In this document: positions 57,021 to 64,000 of the stretch, in pieces
Layout: each line of letters starts with the position of its first letter
Numbering within the stretch: position 1 is the first letter of the stretch
From: Geodermatophilus normandii
GTDB taxonomy: Bacteria > Actinomycetota > Actinomycetes > Mycobacteriales > Geodermatophilaceae
Length of the DNA stretch: 64,000 bases
Assembly: GCF_003182485.1 (NCBI RefSeq)
Contig: NZ_QGTX01000001.1
Coordinates: 3,240,001-3,304,000, forward strand
Reading direction: 5' to 3'
Notes under the pieces: model-generated
What the model was told of the DNA's origin: nothing
Seen by the model: the letters and a program-made list of their open reading frames with translations, nothing else
Databases searched by the model: none
Position numbers and translations under genes: made by a program

Positions 57021-57047
57021 GGCCCCGCGGTCAGTGACCACGGGGCC
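57021..57047 (-). terminator. Terminator after the cold-shock gene
   Basis: GGCCCCGCGGTCA (57021-57033), one-base loop, TGACCACGGGGCC (57035-57047): a 13-base stem with one mismatch, 20 bp past the csp stop on the minus strand. The single-base loop is shorter than ideal, so the top of the stem probably opens. Confidence 0.7.
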
Positions 57048-57066
57048 CCCGTCAGGAGTGCTGCGC

Positions 57067-57270
57067 TCAGATGGCGCGGACGTTCTCCGCCTGCGGGCCC
57101 TTCTGGCCCTGCGTGACGTCGAACTCGACGCGCTGCGCCTCGTCCAGCGAGCGGTAGCCGCTGCCACTGATCGCGGAGAAGTGGCAGAAGACGTCGGGGC
57201 CGCCGCCGTCCTGCTCGATGAAGCCGAAGCCCTTCTCGGCGTTGAACCACTTCACGGTGCCCTGGGTCAT
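57067..57270 (-). CDS. cspA: Cold-shock domain protein
   Basis: A 67-aa RNA chaperone. RNP1 is KGFGFI at 13-18 and RNP2 is VFCHFS at 27-32, where Cys replaces the usual Val, and the C-terminal GPQAENVR completes the barrel. ATG at 57270 is the family start; an in-frame extension to 57333 is untranslated leader. The leader is long and has a perfect hairpin at 57300-57321, and the gene is followed by a strong terminator, so it is transcribed alone. Confidence 0.95.
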   Translation of the reverse strand: MTQGTVKWFNAEKGFGFIEQDGGGPDVFCHFSAISGSGYRSLDEAQRVEFDVTQGQKGPQAENVRAI

Positions 57271-57299
57271 GTCGTTCTCGATTCCGTGCTGATGGTGTC

Positions 57300-57321
57300 G
57301 GGCCCGACGAGTGCCGGGCCC
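57300..57321 (-). promoter_or_regulatory. Hairpin in the cold-shock gene leader
   Basis: GGGCCCG (57300-57306), eight-base loop, CGGGCCC (57315-57321), 30 bases upstream of the csp ATG. Leaders of csp mRNAs often fold differently with temperature; a 7-bp all-GC stem here could do so or simply stabilise the transcript. Confidence 0.45.
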
Positions 57322-57478
57322 GGGTCGCCGCACCGACCGGCAGGACCGAGAGGAACGTCAGGCAGAGACGACTGCGGACGTCCGGGAACGAAGCAGAGGC
57401 ACGACAGCGACCGGGACCCACTGTACGGGGCGCCCGCACCGGCCGGTGGCGACCCTCGTCACCGCTGCCCCGGACGGG

Positions 57479-57733
57479 TCACCAGCGCAGCGGATCGGTG
57501 ACCCGGGAGTGCGCCGTGCGGCACGAGCGGCAGTTGCCCCAGGCGACGAGGGCGAGCGGCGTCGTCGGGGCGCCGCACTCGGGGCAGTCGACGGGCTCGG
57601 CCGAGCGCGCCCGCGCCTCGGCGACCTGCCGGGATCGTTCCTCGTGGATCGTCTCGTCACCCCGGCAGGGGCAACCGAGATGAGCCTCGGCGCAGCGTCC
57701 ACGGTGTGTGGGGATGGGGCCTCCTCGTGCCAC
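57479..57733 (-). CDS. Small zinc-ribbon protein
   Basis: An 84-aa protein with one clear zinc ribbon: CPEC at 50-53 and CRSC at 68-71. An earlier CPCRG near 21 could be a half site. The central DETIHEERSRQVAEARARSAEPVD segment is a charged helix. GTG at 57733 has only a weak GGGG upstream, so a start inside the frame is possible. It lies between csp and the P450, both on this strand. Possibly a nucleic-acid-binding or regulatory protein; unknown. Confidence 0.6.
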   Translation of the reverse strand: MARGGPIPTHRGRCAEAHLGCPCRGDETIHEERSRQVAEARARSAEPVDCPECGAPTTPLALVAWGNCRSCRTAHSRVTDPLRW

Positions 57734-57803
57734 CCCGACGCTACCGCGCCCGTCCCCGCCCGGGGTCGTTCTCGGGTCTGGTCGTCCTCGGGCGGGGACG
57801 TCC

Positions 57804-59174
57804 TCAGGCGGGGACGGAGGGGCGGTCCGGGGCGGAGCGGACCGCCCGGCCGAGCGTGACCGGCATCGAGGCGTGGCCGCGCAGGATGATCGTGCGGCGC
57901 CGGCGGGAGGGGCCGGCGGGCGCGAGGTCGGGGAAGCGCTCGAACAGCGCCTGGAGCGCGACCTCGCCCTCCATCCGCGCGAGCGCGGCGCCGAGGCAGA
58001 AGTGGATGCCGCTGGAGAAGGCGACGTGGTCGCGGGCGTCGGCCCGGGTGACGTCGAACTCGTGCGGGCGGTCGAAGACGCGCGGGTCCCGGTTGGCCGC
58101 GGCCAGCACCAGGATCACCAGGTCGCCCTCCCGCACCTGGACGCCGGCGACGGTGGTGTCCCGCCGCGCCCGCCGCCCGGTGCGCTGCACCGGCGACTCG
58201 ACGCGCAGCACCTCGTCGACGGCGTTCGGCCACAGTGACGGGTCCTCGGCGAGCAGCCGGCGCTGGTCGGGGTGGGCGAACAGCCGCTCGGCGCCGTTGC
58301 CGATGAGGTTGACCGTCGTCTCGAACCCGGCGCCGAAGACGAGCAGCGCGGTGGCCAGCAGCTCCTGCTCGGTGAGCCCGCTGCCGTCGTCGTCGAGCAT
58401 GCCGACCAGCGCGGACAGCAGGTCGTCGCCGGGGTCGCGGCGCAGCCGCCGCAGGTGGCCGCGGAACCAGGTGTCGAGCTCGCCGAGGCTGCGCTCGACG
58501 GCGCGGAAGGTGCGCCAGTCCAGGCCCATGTCGAGGCTCGGCGAGGCGGCGTCGCCCCAGGCGAGGAACTGCTCGCGCATGGCGACCGGGACGCCGAGCA
58601 CCTCGGAGATGACCGTGACCGGCAGCAGGCTGGCGTAGCGGGCGACGAGGTCGGTGCGCCCGTCGCCGGCGGCGGCCTCCCGCTCGAGGTCGTCGAGCAG
58701 GCCGTCGGCGATCGCGCGGGTGCGCTCGCGCAGCCCGGCGACGGCGCGGGCGCTGAAGGCGCGGCTGACCAGCCGGCGGTAGCGGGTGTGCTCGGGCGGG
58801 TCGACGGCGAGCATGGACGGCGGGTCGATCGGCCCGACGCTCGGCCGCGGCCCGGCCAGGCGCAGCACCCGCTGCAGCACCGGCGGCAGGCCCTCGGTGC
58901 GCGACCCCGCGATCTGACCGAAGTCGGCGCTGCGCAGGACCTCGGTGCACACGTCGTGGTGGACGCTGACCTTGGAGAAGGCGCCGCCCACGAACGGCGC
59001 CGCGGTGCGCAGCCGCTCGTAGTGCGCGAACGGGTCCTCGCGGACGGCGGCGTCGCGCAGGACCTGGGCGTCGGGGTTGCCACCGCGCGCCCGGGCCCGG
59101 ATCGCCAGCCGCATCACCCCGTGCGTCGCGGCCCACCGGGCCCCGCTGCGCACCGTCCCGTCCCCGTCGAGCAC
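57804..59174 (-). CDS. Cytochrome P450
   Basis: A 456-aa heme monooxygenase with all core motifs: I-helix AGFETT at 282-287, ExxR at Glu321/Arg324, and the heme loop FSSGIHFCLGAALAR with Cys393 as iron ligand. The segment DPPEHTRYRRLVSRAFSARAV near 125 is the usual helix C region. Soluble, no membrane anchor, so it needs a separate ferredoxin and reductase, none of which is encoded next to it. GTG at 59174 has GGAGGGA nine bases upstream. Substrate unknown. It is intact, unlike the P450 at 46389. Confidence 0.93.
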   Translation of the reverse strand: MLDGDGTVRSGARWAATHGVMRLAIRARARGGNPDAQVLRDAAVREDPFAHYERLRTAAPFVGGAFSKVSVHHDVCTEVLRSADFGQIAGSRTEGLPPVLQRVLRLAGPRPSVGPIDPPSMLAVDPPEHTRYRRLVSRAFSARAVAGLRERTRAIADGLLDDLEREAAAGDGRTDLVARYASLLPVTVISEVLGVPVAMREQFLAWGDAASPSLDMGLDWRTFRAVERSLGELDTWFRGHLRRLRRDPGDDLLSALVGMLDDDGSGLTEQELLATALLVFGAGFETTVNLIGNGAERLFAHPDQRRLLAEDPSLWPNAVDEVLRVESPVQRTGRRARRDTTVAGVQVREGDLVILVLAAANRDPRVFDRPHEFDVTRADARDHVAFSSGIHFCLGAALARMEGEVALQALFERFPDLAPAGPSRRRRTIILRGHASMPVTLGRAVRSAPDRPSVPA

Positions 59175-59251
59175 GTCCCCGTCCCTCCGTCCGCCCGGGC
59201 TCCTCCCGGTCCGGCCACCCTCTCACCCCGTGTGGCCAGGGTCACCCACCG

Positions 59252-60571
59252 TCAGGCGCGGGAGTCCAGGACCGCCCAGCCGTGCGCGGGCAGCTCGGCG
59301 TCGCCGCGGCCGACGGTCGCCCCGCCGGCCAGCACGGCACCGGCCCCGGGGGCGGGCACGCGGGCGGTGGTGTCGGCGAGGTTGAGGGCCACGAGCAGGC
59401 GCTGTCCGTCCCCGGCGACCGAGTACACGAGCTGCTCGTTGGCCACGTGCACCTGCTCGGGGGCGGCGGTGTGCAGCCAGCGGTGTCGCCGGCGCACGCC
59501 GATCAGCTCCTGGTGCAGCGCGAACGTCGGCGTGCCCAGCGGGGACAGCCCGGTCGGGTCGGGCGGGAAGGGCGGCCGGACGGCGTCGTCGCCGCCGGCG
59601 CGGTGCTCCTTGACGCCGGTGAAGGCGTGCTCGTCACCGGACCACACGGCCGGCGTCCCGCCGACGGTGAGCAGGACGGCGAGGGCGTGCGGCAGGTGAC
59701 GCGGGTCGCCGACCGCGCTGGCGATGCGGGTGACGTCGTGGTTGCCCACGAACGTCCACGGCACGAAGGACCGCAGGAACTCCCCGTGCCGCTGCAGCGA
59801 CCAGGCCAGCTCGAAGAGGTTCCGCTCGGCGATCCCGTGCCAGACCGCCTGCCAGAGCTCGTACTGGGTGACCGAGTCCAGCCCGCCCTCGGCCACGATC
59901 CGCGGGTAGTCGCCGTGGATGACCTCACCGACGACGTACGCGTCGGGGTGCGCGGCCCGGACGGCGGGCAGCACCCCCGCCCAGAACGACGGCGGGACGG
60001 CGTAGGCGGCGTCCAGGCGCCAGCCGTCGGCGCCGCGGTCGAGCCAGTGCGTCATCACGCGGGTGACCAGGTCGGCGACGGCGGGGGAGGAGTGGTCGAG
60101 CTCGACGAGCAGGTCGTGGCCCTCGAACACGTCGGCGCCCGGCGCGGTGCCCGGCGTCCAGCGCTCGGGCCAGTGCAGCCGGAACCAGTCCGCCGTCGGC
60201 GCGCCCGGCCCCTGCTCGACGACGGCGCGGAAGGCGGGGTGGTCGCGGCCGACGTGGTTGAACACGCCGTCGAGCAGCACCCGGATGCCGCGCTGTCGCG
60301 CCGCGGCGAGGAGCGCGTCGAGGTCGCCGTCGTCGCCCAGGCGCGGGTCGATGCGGAAGTGGTCGACGGTGTCGTAGCCGTGCGTGCCGGAGGCGAACAC
60401 CGGGCCGAGCGCCAGGCCGTTGCAGCCGAGCGCGAGCAGGTGGTCCAGCCAGCGCTGCAGGTGCGGGAGCCGGTGCCGCAGCTCCCCGGGCGGCAGGGCG
60501 GCGCGCTCGGCACCGGTGAAGGACAACGGGTGCACCTGCCACCAGATCGCGTCGTCCACCCAGCGCGGCAC
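59252..60571 (-). CDS. Alpha-amylase family (GH13) glycosidase
   Basis: A 439-aa enzyme with all four GH13 regions: LLDGVFNHVG near 98 (region I), GWRLDAAYA near 181 (region II, nucleophile Asp), VVGEVIHGDY near 212 (region III, Glu acid) and FVGNHDVTRI near 271 (region IV, His-Asp). It lacks a signal peptide, so it acts inside the cell on oligosaccharides, trehalose or glycogen-related chains. GTG at 60571 has GGGAGGGC five bases upstream. An array of 14-bp repeats lies just before its Shine-Dalgarno. Confidence 0.92.
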   Translation of the reverse strand: MPRWVDDAIWWQVHPLSFTGAERAALPPGELRHRLPHLQRWLDHLLALGCNGLALGPVFASGTHGYDTVDHFRIDPRLGDDGDLDALLAAARQRGIRVLLDGVFNHVGRDHPAFRAVVEQGPGAPTADWFRLHWPERWTPGTAPGADVFEGHDLLVELDHSSPAVADLVTRVMTHWLDRGADGWRLDAAYAVPPSFWAGVLPAVRAAHPDAYVVGEVIHGDYPRIVAEGGLDSVTQYELWQAVWHGIAERNLFELAWSLQRHGEFLRSFVPWTFVGNHDVTRIASAVGDPRHLPHALAVLLTVGGTPAVWSGDEHAFTGVKEHRAGGDDAVRPPFPPDPTGLSPLGTPTFALHQELIGVRRRHRWLHTAAPEQVHVANEQLVYSVAGDGQRLLVALNLADTTARVPAPGAGAVLAGGATVGRGDAELPAHGWAVLDSRA

Positions 60572-60607
60572 TCGCCCTCCCGTCCCCGTCGCCCCGGTGG
60601 GCGCTCC

Positions 60608-60688
60608 CGTCACCCTGCGCCCGGTCACCCTGCGCCCGTCACCCTGCGCCCGTCACCCTGCGCCCGTCACCCTGCGCCCGTCACCCTC
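60608..60688. repeat. Tandem 14-bp repeat array
   Basis: Almost six head-to-tail copies of CGTCACCCTGCGCC, the second with one inserted G. It starts 37 bp upstream of the GH13 start and its last partial copy contains the stop codon of the alpha/beta hydrolase at 60681. The run lies between two same-strand genes, where it might affect readthrough or the ribosome site. Confidence 0.9.
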
Positions 60689-61535
60689 CCCCGCCGCCCG
60701 GCCAGAACGCGAGCAGCGTGCGGATCCCGGTCACCAGTGCCAGCGGCCGGTCGAAGACCGGGTGGTGGCCGGCGTCGGGGAGCTCCACGACCGGCAGCCC
60801 GCCGGCGACGAGGCCGGCCATCTCCTCGGCCATCGCCGGGCTGACCAGCCCCTTCTCGCAGCGGAACAGTGCCGCCGGGCAGGTCAGCCGGGGGAGCAAC
60901 TCGGTCAGCAGGGGCGGCGGGCCCCACAGCCGCGGGTCGAACTTCCAGGTCCAGCCCTCGCCCTCGCGGCGCAGCGAGCCGCGCGCCACGTGCTCGCGGA
61001 CGTAGGGGAGGAGCACGTCCTGGGGCGGGAGCGTGCGGAAGCGCTCGACCGCCTCCTCCACGGAGGCGTACGTCCGGGGAGGGCGCCGCCGCTGCCGCAG
61101 GCGCTCCTCCTCCGGCGGCCGCGAGACCAGCGGGGAGTCGATGACGGCGACGGCGGAGACCGCGCCCGGGTGGGCGACCCCGACCGTCAGCGCCACCCAG
61201 CCGCCCATGCTGTGGCCGAGGACCACCGGCGCCGCGAGGTCCTCGGCGGCGGCCACGGCCACGACCTCGCGCGCCCAGGTGTCCATGTCGTAGGACGGGC
61301 GCCGGCCGCTGTCGCCGTGCCCGCTGAGGTCGAGGGCGACCACCCGGTGCGAGTGCAGCTGCGGCGCGACGTGGTCCCACCAGCCCGAGTGCGCGGCGCC
61401 ACCGTGCACCAGCACCAGGCCGGGCCGGCCCGCCTCGCCCCACACGCGGTAGTGCACCGGCGTGCCCTCGACGTCGACCTCGCGGTGCACCGGGGCGTCG
61501 GCGAGGGCGGCCTCGAACCAGGCGGGGGTGGACAC
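60681..61535 (-). CDS. Alpha/beta hydrolase
   Basis: A 284-aa serine hydrolase. HGGAAHSGWWDHVAP near 44 forms the oxyanion loop, GHGDSGRRP near 72, nucleophile GHSMGG near 107, Asp in LPDAGH-containing C-terminal segment and its His near 257. The cap has a Glu/Arg-rich EEERLRQRRRPPRTY. GTG at 61535 has GAGGAG upstream. It belongs with epoxide hydrolase/haloperoxidase-type enzymes; substrate unknown. The stop lies in the 14-bp repeats. Confidence 0.9.
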   Translation of the reverse strand: MSTPAWFEAALADAPVHREVDVEGTPVHYRVWGEAGRPGLVLVHGGAAHSGWWDHVAPQLHSHRVVALDLSGHGDSGRRPSYDMDTWAREVVAVAAAEDLAAPVVLGHSMGGWVALTVGVAHPGAVSAVAVIDSPLVSRPPEEERLRQRRRPPRTYASVEEAVERFRTLPPQDVLLPYVREHVARGSLRREGEGWTWKFDPRLWGPPPLLTELLPRLTCPAALFRCEKGLVSPAMAEEMAGLVAGGLPVVELPDAGHHPVFDRPLALVTGIRTLLAFWPGGGGG

Positions 61536-61583
61536 GGGTGGCTCCTCGGGAGGGTGGGCGGCCCGCCGATCATCCGGTGCGGG

Positions 61584-62987
61584 TCATCCGCCCGCAGGGG
61601 CGGGCACCCCCGCCGGCTGCCGGCGGGCGAGGGCCAGCCAGGCGACGACGGCGGTGAGCACGCAGACCGCTGCCCCGACGACGGCGATCGTCGTGTACCC
61701 GCTCGCGGCCGGCGCGCCGCCCTCCGGCGTGGCGGCGTCGAGGACCGTGGCGGTCAGCGTGCTGCCGAGGGCGAACCCGACGTAGCGCAGGACCTGGTTG
61801 AGGCTCGTGGCGCTGCCGGTCTCCGACGGCGGCACGGCGGAGACCACGAGCGCCGGGAAGGCGGCGAAGGCGGCACCGACCCCGAGCCCCGCGATCCCCA
61901 TGACGAGGAACAGCTGCCACAGGTCCGTGCGGGCCAGACCGAACAGGACGAAGGCGGCGCACTGCACGAGGGCGGCGACCGGGAGCACCAGGTGCTGACC
62001 GGCGCGGTCGGCGAGGAGCCGGGCCAGCCGGCCGGCCAGCACGCTCGCCGCCGAGAACGGCAGCAGGACCAGCCCGGCCACCACGATCGAGACGCCGAAG
62101 CCCGCACCGTCGGAGACCGGGCCCTGGGCCAGCACCGGCACCGAGGCCAGCAGCAGGTAGTTCGACAGGCCGACCAGCAGGGCCGCCACGTGCGCGGTGA
62201 GGGCGACGCGCCCGCGGGCCAGCCGCAGGTCGACCAGCGGCGACGGCGTCCGCCACTCCCACGGCACCCAGCAGGCCAGCGCCAGGGCCGCGCCGCCGAG
62301 CAGGCTCCACAGGGCCGGCGACGTCCAGCCCCACGTCCCGGCCTCCCCGAGGGCGATCAGCAGCGCGGCCAGGCCCGCGCCGAGCAGCAGCGCCCCGACG
62401 ACGTCGAGCCGGGACCGCTGCGTCGTCTCCGCCGGCGGGAGGACGGCGGCCGAGGCCAGCAGCGCGGCCAGGCTCACCCCGGCCCCCGCCCAGAAGGCGG
62501 CGTGCACCCCGCCGAGCTCGGCGACCAGTCCGGCGAGCGGGTAGCCCAGCCCGACGCCGGCGACGACGGTGATCGACAGCGCGGCGATCGTGGACCGTGC
62601 CCGCTGCCCGGCCAGGGCCTCGCGGGCGGTGGCGATGGCCAACGGGGTGAGGCCCAGGCCCAGCCCCTGCAGCGCGCGGCCGGCGACCAGCCAGCCGAGC
62701 CCCAGCGGGAGGGCCGCCAGCACCCCGCCGAGCGTGACGACGCCCAGCACGACGAGGACCACCCGGCGCCGCTGCGGCCCGTCGCCGAGCCGGCCCACCA
62801 CGGGCGTGGCGACGGCGCCGACGAGCAGCGTGGCGGTGAGCGACCACTGGGCGTCGGGCAGCGAGGTGTCCAGGGTGGCCGCGACGGCCGGCACCAGCGG
62901 TGCCCCGAGGCTGCTGATGACGGCGACGACGGTGCCCACGAAGAGCAGGACGGGGACCAGGGCGCGTGGGGGAGGAGCGGCCGGCAT
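61584..62987 (-). CDS. MFS transporter (14-helix, EmrB/QacA-like)
   Basis: A 467-aa exporter. Motif A is GRLGDGPQRRRVVLVVLG near 67, and GRALQGLGLGLTPLAIATAREAL near 98 and SITVVAGVGLGYPLAGLVAEL near 130 (motif C) follow. The helices GLSNYLLLASVPVLAQGPVSDGAGFG near 265 and a C-terminal SATSLNQVLRYVGFALGSTLTATVL complete the family pattern. ATG at 62987 has TGGAGGTC upstream. Substrate unknown, perhaps drug-like. 48 bp from the alpha/beta hydrolase, so the two may be co-transcribed. Confidence 0.9.
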   Translation of the reverse strand: MPAAPPPRALVPVLLFVGTVVAVISSLGAPLVPAVAATLDTSLPDAQWSLTATLLVGAVATPVVGRLGDGPQRRRVVLVVLGVVTLGGVLAALPLGLGWLVAGRALQGLGLGLTPLAIATAREALAGQRARSTIAALSITVVAGVGLGYPLAGLVAELGGVHAAFWAGAGVSLAALLASAAVLPPAETTQRSRLDVVGALLLGAGLAALLIALGEAGTWGWTSPALWSLLGGAALALACWVPWEWRTPSPLVDLRLARGRVALTAHVAALLVGLSNYLLLASVPVLAQGPVSDGAGFGVSIVVAGLVLLPFSAASVLAGRLARLLADRAGQHLVLPVAALVQCAAFVLFGLARTDLWQLFLVMGIAGLGVGAAFAAFPALVVSAVPPSETGSATSLNQVLRYVGFALGSTLTATVLDAATPEGGAPAASGYTTIAVVGAAVCVLTAVVAWLALARRQPAGVPAPAGG

Positions 62988-63087
62988 GACCTCCAGGGTC
63001 CCAGGTCGTTGCCATGGCCAACGAGTGGTCTCGGTCGCGCGCGGAGGAGCGCCGCAGCAGGATCGCCTCGCGAGGAGAGGGGGCGGC

Positions 63088-63879
63088 ATGGCAAGCGGCA
63101 AGGCAAGCGGCATGGCGACCGGCGGGGCGACCGGCGGGGCGACCGGCGGGGACGACCTGCGGCGCGCGTGGGCGGCGGGGGAGGCGCGGCACGGGCTGTG
63201 GAGCCTGCTGCCCGGCGCGGTCACCGGCGAGGTGCTGGCCCGCACCGGCGCGGACTTCGTCGTGGTCGACCTGCAGCACGGCTCGGCCGCCGAGGCCGAC
63301 CTGCCGGGGATCGCGGCGGCGATCACCGCCGCGGGCTCGGTGCCGCTGGTGCGCACCCGCAGCCCGGCCTTCCCCGACGTCGGACGGCCGCTGGACCTGG
63401 GTGCGCGCGGCGTCATCGTGCCCAACGTCCGCGACGCCGCCCACGCCCGCGAGGTGGTCGCCGCCACCCGGTACGCCCCGGCCGGCGGGCGGTCGATCGG
63501 GCGGCTGTCGGGCGGGGCGGAGCAGCCGCTGGTGGTGCTCATGGTCGAGGCCGCCACCGCGCTCGAGGACCTCGACGCCGTCCTCGCCGTCGAGGGGCTG
63601 GACGGGGTGTACGTCGGACCCGGCGACCTGTCGCTGTCGCTCGGGCTGGCGGGGGAGGAGCACCGCGAGCGGTTGCGCGGGGTGCTGTCCTCGATCGTGG
63701 CGCGGGCGGTGGCCGCGGGCGTGCCGGTCGGCGTGCACGCCTACAGCGGGGAGGAGGCCGCCGGGTTCGCGGCGGAGGGCGCCACCATCGTCACGGTCGC
63801 CGTCGACGTGGCGGTCCTGGGTCAGGCGACCTCGCAGCACCTGTCCACCGCGCGGGGAGCCGGCGCCGGGCCGGGCTGA
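63088..63879 (+). CDS. HpcH/HpaI family class II aldolase
   Basis: A 263-aa metal-dependent aldolase. GLWSLLPGAVTGEVLARTGADFVVVDLQHG near 34 has the substrate Asp/Gln-His block, LGARGVIVPNVRDAAHAREVV near 107 and VVLMVEAATALEDLDAVLAVEGLDGVYVGPGDLSLSLG near 150, with metal Glu and Asp. Substrate likely a 2-oxo-hydroxy acid. The first 20 residues are an odd Gly/Ser/Thr repeat (ASGKASGMATGGATGG). ATG at 63088 has GAGGAGAGG upstream. Divergent from the MFS gene. Confidence 0.9.
   Translation: MASGKASGMATGGATGGATGGDDLRRAWAAGEARHGLWSLLPGAVTGEVLARTGADFVVVDLQHGSAAEADLPGIAAAITAAGSVPLVRTRSPAFPDVGRPLDLGARGVIVPNVRDAAHAREVVAATRYAPAGGRSIGRLSGGAEQPLVVLMVEAATALEDLDAVLAVEGLDGVYVGPGDLSLSLGLAGEEHRERLRGVLSSIVARAVAAGVPVGVHAYSGEEAAGFAAEGATIVTVAVDVAVLGQATSQHLSTARGAGAGPG
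63112..63151 (+). repeat. 12-bp tandem repeat in the aldolase N-terminus
   Basis: About three copies of GCGACCGGCGGG, coding GATG, after a shorter GGCAAGCGGCA(T) repeat. It lies in the N-terminal tail, before the TIM barrel, so copy number can vary without harming the enzyme. Confidence 0.75.
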
Positions 63880-63897
63880 GGTCCCGCGGCGAGGGGC

Positions 63898-64000
63898 TCA
63901 GGAGGCCGGCGGGCCGTCGCCGGCGGGCCGACGCAGGTCCTGGACCTCCGCGCGGAGGCGCTCGACCTCGGCGGTGAGCTCACCGGCCCGGTCGGTGGCC
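63898..64000 (-). CDS. C-terminal end of a coiled-coil protein (runs off the window)
   Basis: Only the last 33 codons are visible: ATDRAGELTAEVERLRAEVQDLRR, a clear leucine/valine heptad coiled coil, then a Pro/Gly/Ala tail ending in TGA (63898-63900). Good codon bias. It may belong to an Mg-chelatase-like, PspA-like or other regulatory protein; the rest is outside the window and the identity cannot be given. Confidence 0.65.
   Translation of the reverse strand, partial: ATDRAGELTAEVERLRAEVQDLRRPAGDGPPAS

Noticed and set aside
60608-60688. Repeats as a CRISPR array or att site
   Set aside because: Units are head-to-tail without spacers, no cas or integrase gene is nearby.

Overview
The window is very GC-rich throughout (roughly three quarters G+C by eye), uses GTG starts freely, and carries WhiB, DivIVA, a 13E12-type DUF222/HNH gene, a PASTA-type Ser/Thr kinase, an actinobacterial c-di-AMP riboswitch, an ECF42 sigma factor with its DGPF partner, and many small stand-alone oxidoreductases. 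This points to a chromosomal segment of a high-GC actinomycete. The style of the genes fits Geodermatophilaceae (Blastococcus/Geodermatophilus/Modestobacter), but that family assignment is inference. I see no rRNA, tRNA, CRISPR array, insertion sequence or prophage.

Layout. 1-3.7 kb: end of a STAS-like gene, a classical flavohemoglobin (hmp) divergent from a second globin-reductase protein, which overlaps a DivIVA-domain gene. 3.7-6.2 kb: a family A exonuclease/polymerase-like gene, a 65-aa acidic lipoprotein, a 49-aa unknown protein and an EthD protein. 6.2-12.2 kb: phenylacetate catabolism, with paaABCDE on the minus strand diverging from paaK and a TetR regulator around a palindromic operator. 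12.2-26 kb: envelope and transport, with two paralogous membrane proteins, a CtpI-like P-type ATPase interrupted by a one-base frameshift, a BASS symporter, a PASTA Ser/Thr kinase with a second frameshift, an HhH protein with an acidic repeat, a c-di-AMP riboswitch controlling a coiled-coil cell-wall protein, YihY/BrkB and a TSUP exporter. 26-31 kb: acyl-CoA ligase and cyclase diverging from a hydroxyacid-oxoacid transhydrogenase, then a thioesterase coupled to a 35-codon dienelactone hydrolase remnant, and whiB2. 31-36 kb: a complete BMP-type nucleoside/sugar ABC importer. 36-43 kb: DGPF protein plus ECF42 sigma, a sugar-alcohol/lactone oxidase cluster, and an asparagine synthase overlapping an M15-like peptidase. 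43-52 kb: an MFS exporter with a Pro/Thr repeat tail and divergent TetR, a decayed P450, aldo/keto reductase, HNH protein, an internally deleted FGE-like gene, a second MFS exporter, a cupin and a DUF2332 remnant. 52-57 kb: a carboxylesterase and a tightly overlapping sigma/anti-sigma/ABC operon. 57-64 kb: cold-shock protein, zinc ribbon protein, P450, GH13 enzyme, alpha/beta hydrolase, a third MFS exporter, an HpcH/HpaI aldolase and the end of a coiled-coil protein.

The clearest functional modules are the paa divergon, the BMP importer (four overlapping genes), the sigma/anti-sigma/ABC operon, and the riboswitch-controlled cell-wall gene. The most unusual points are the translational coupling of a flavohemoprotein to a DivIVA scaffold behind a Crp-like palindrome, several genes caught in decay (P450, DUF2332, dienelactone hydrolase, FGE-like), two large genes each broken by one missing G in a GGG run, an ECF42 sigma gene with no usual start codon at its homology boundary, and an exporter carrying an extracytoplasmic heptad-repeat stalk. 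No single locus is an obviously new defence or signalling system; the flavohemoprotein-DivIVA pair is the best candidate for undescribed biology.
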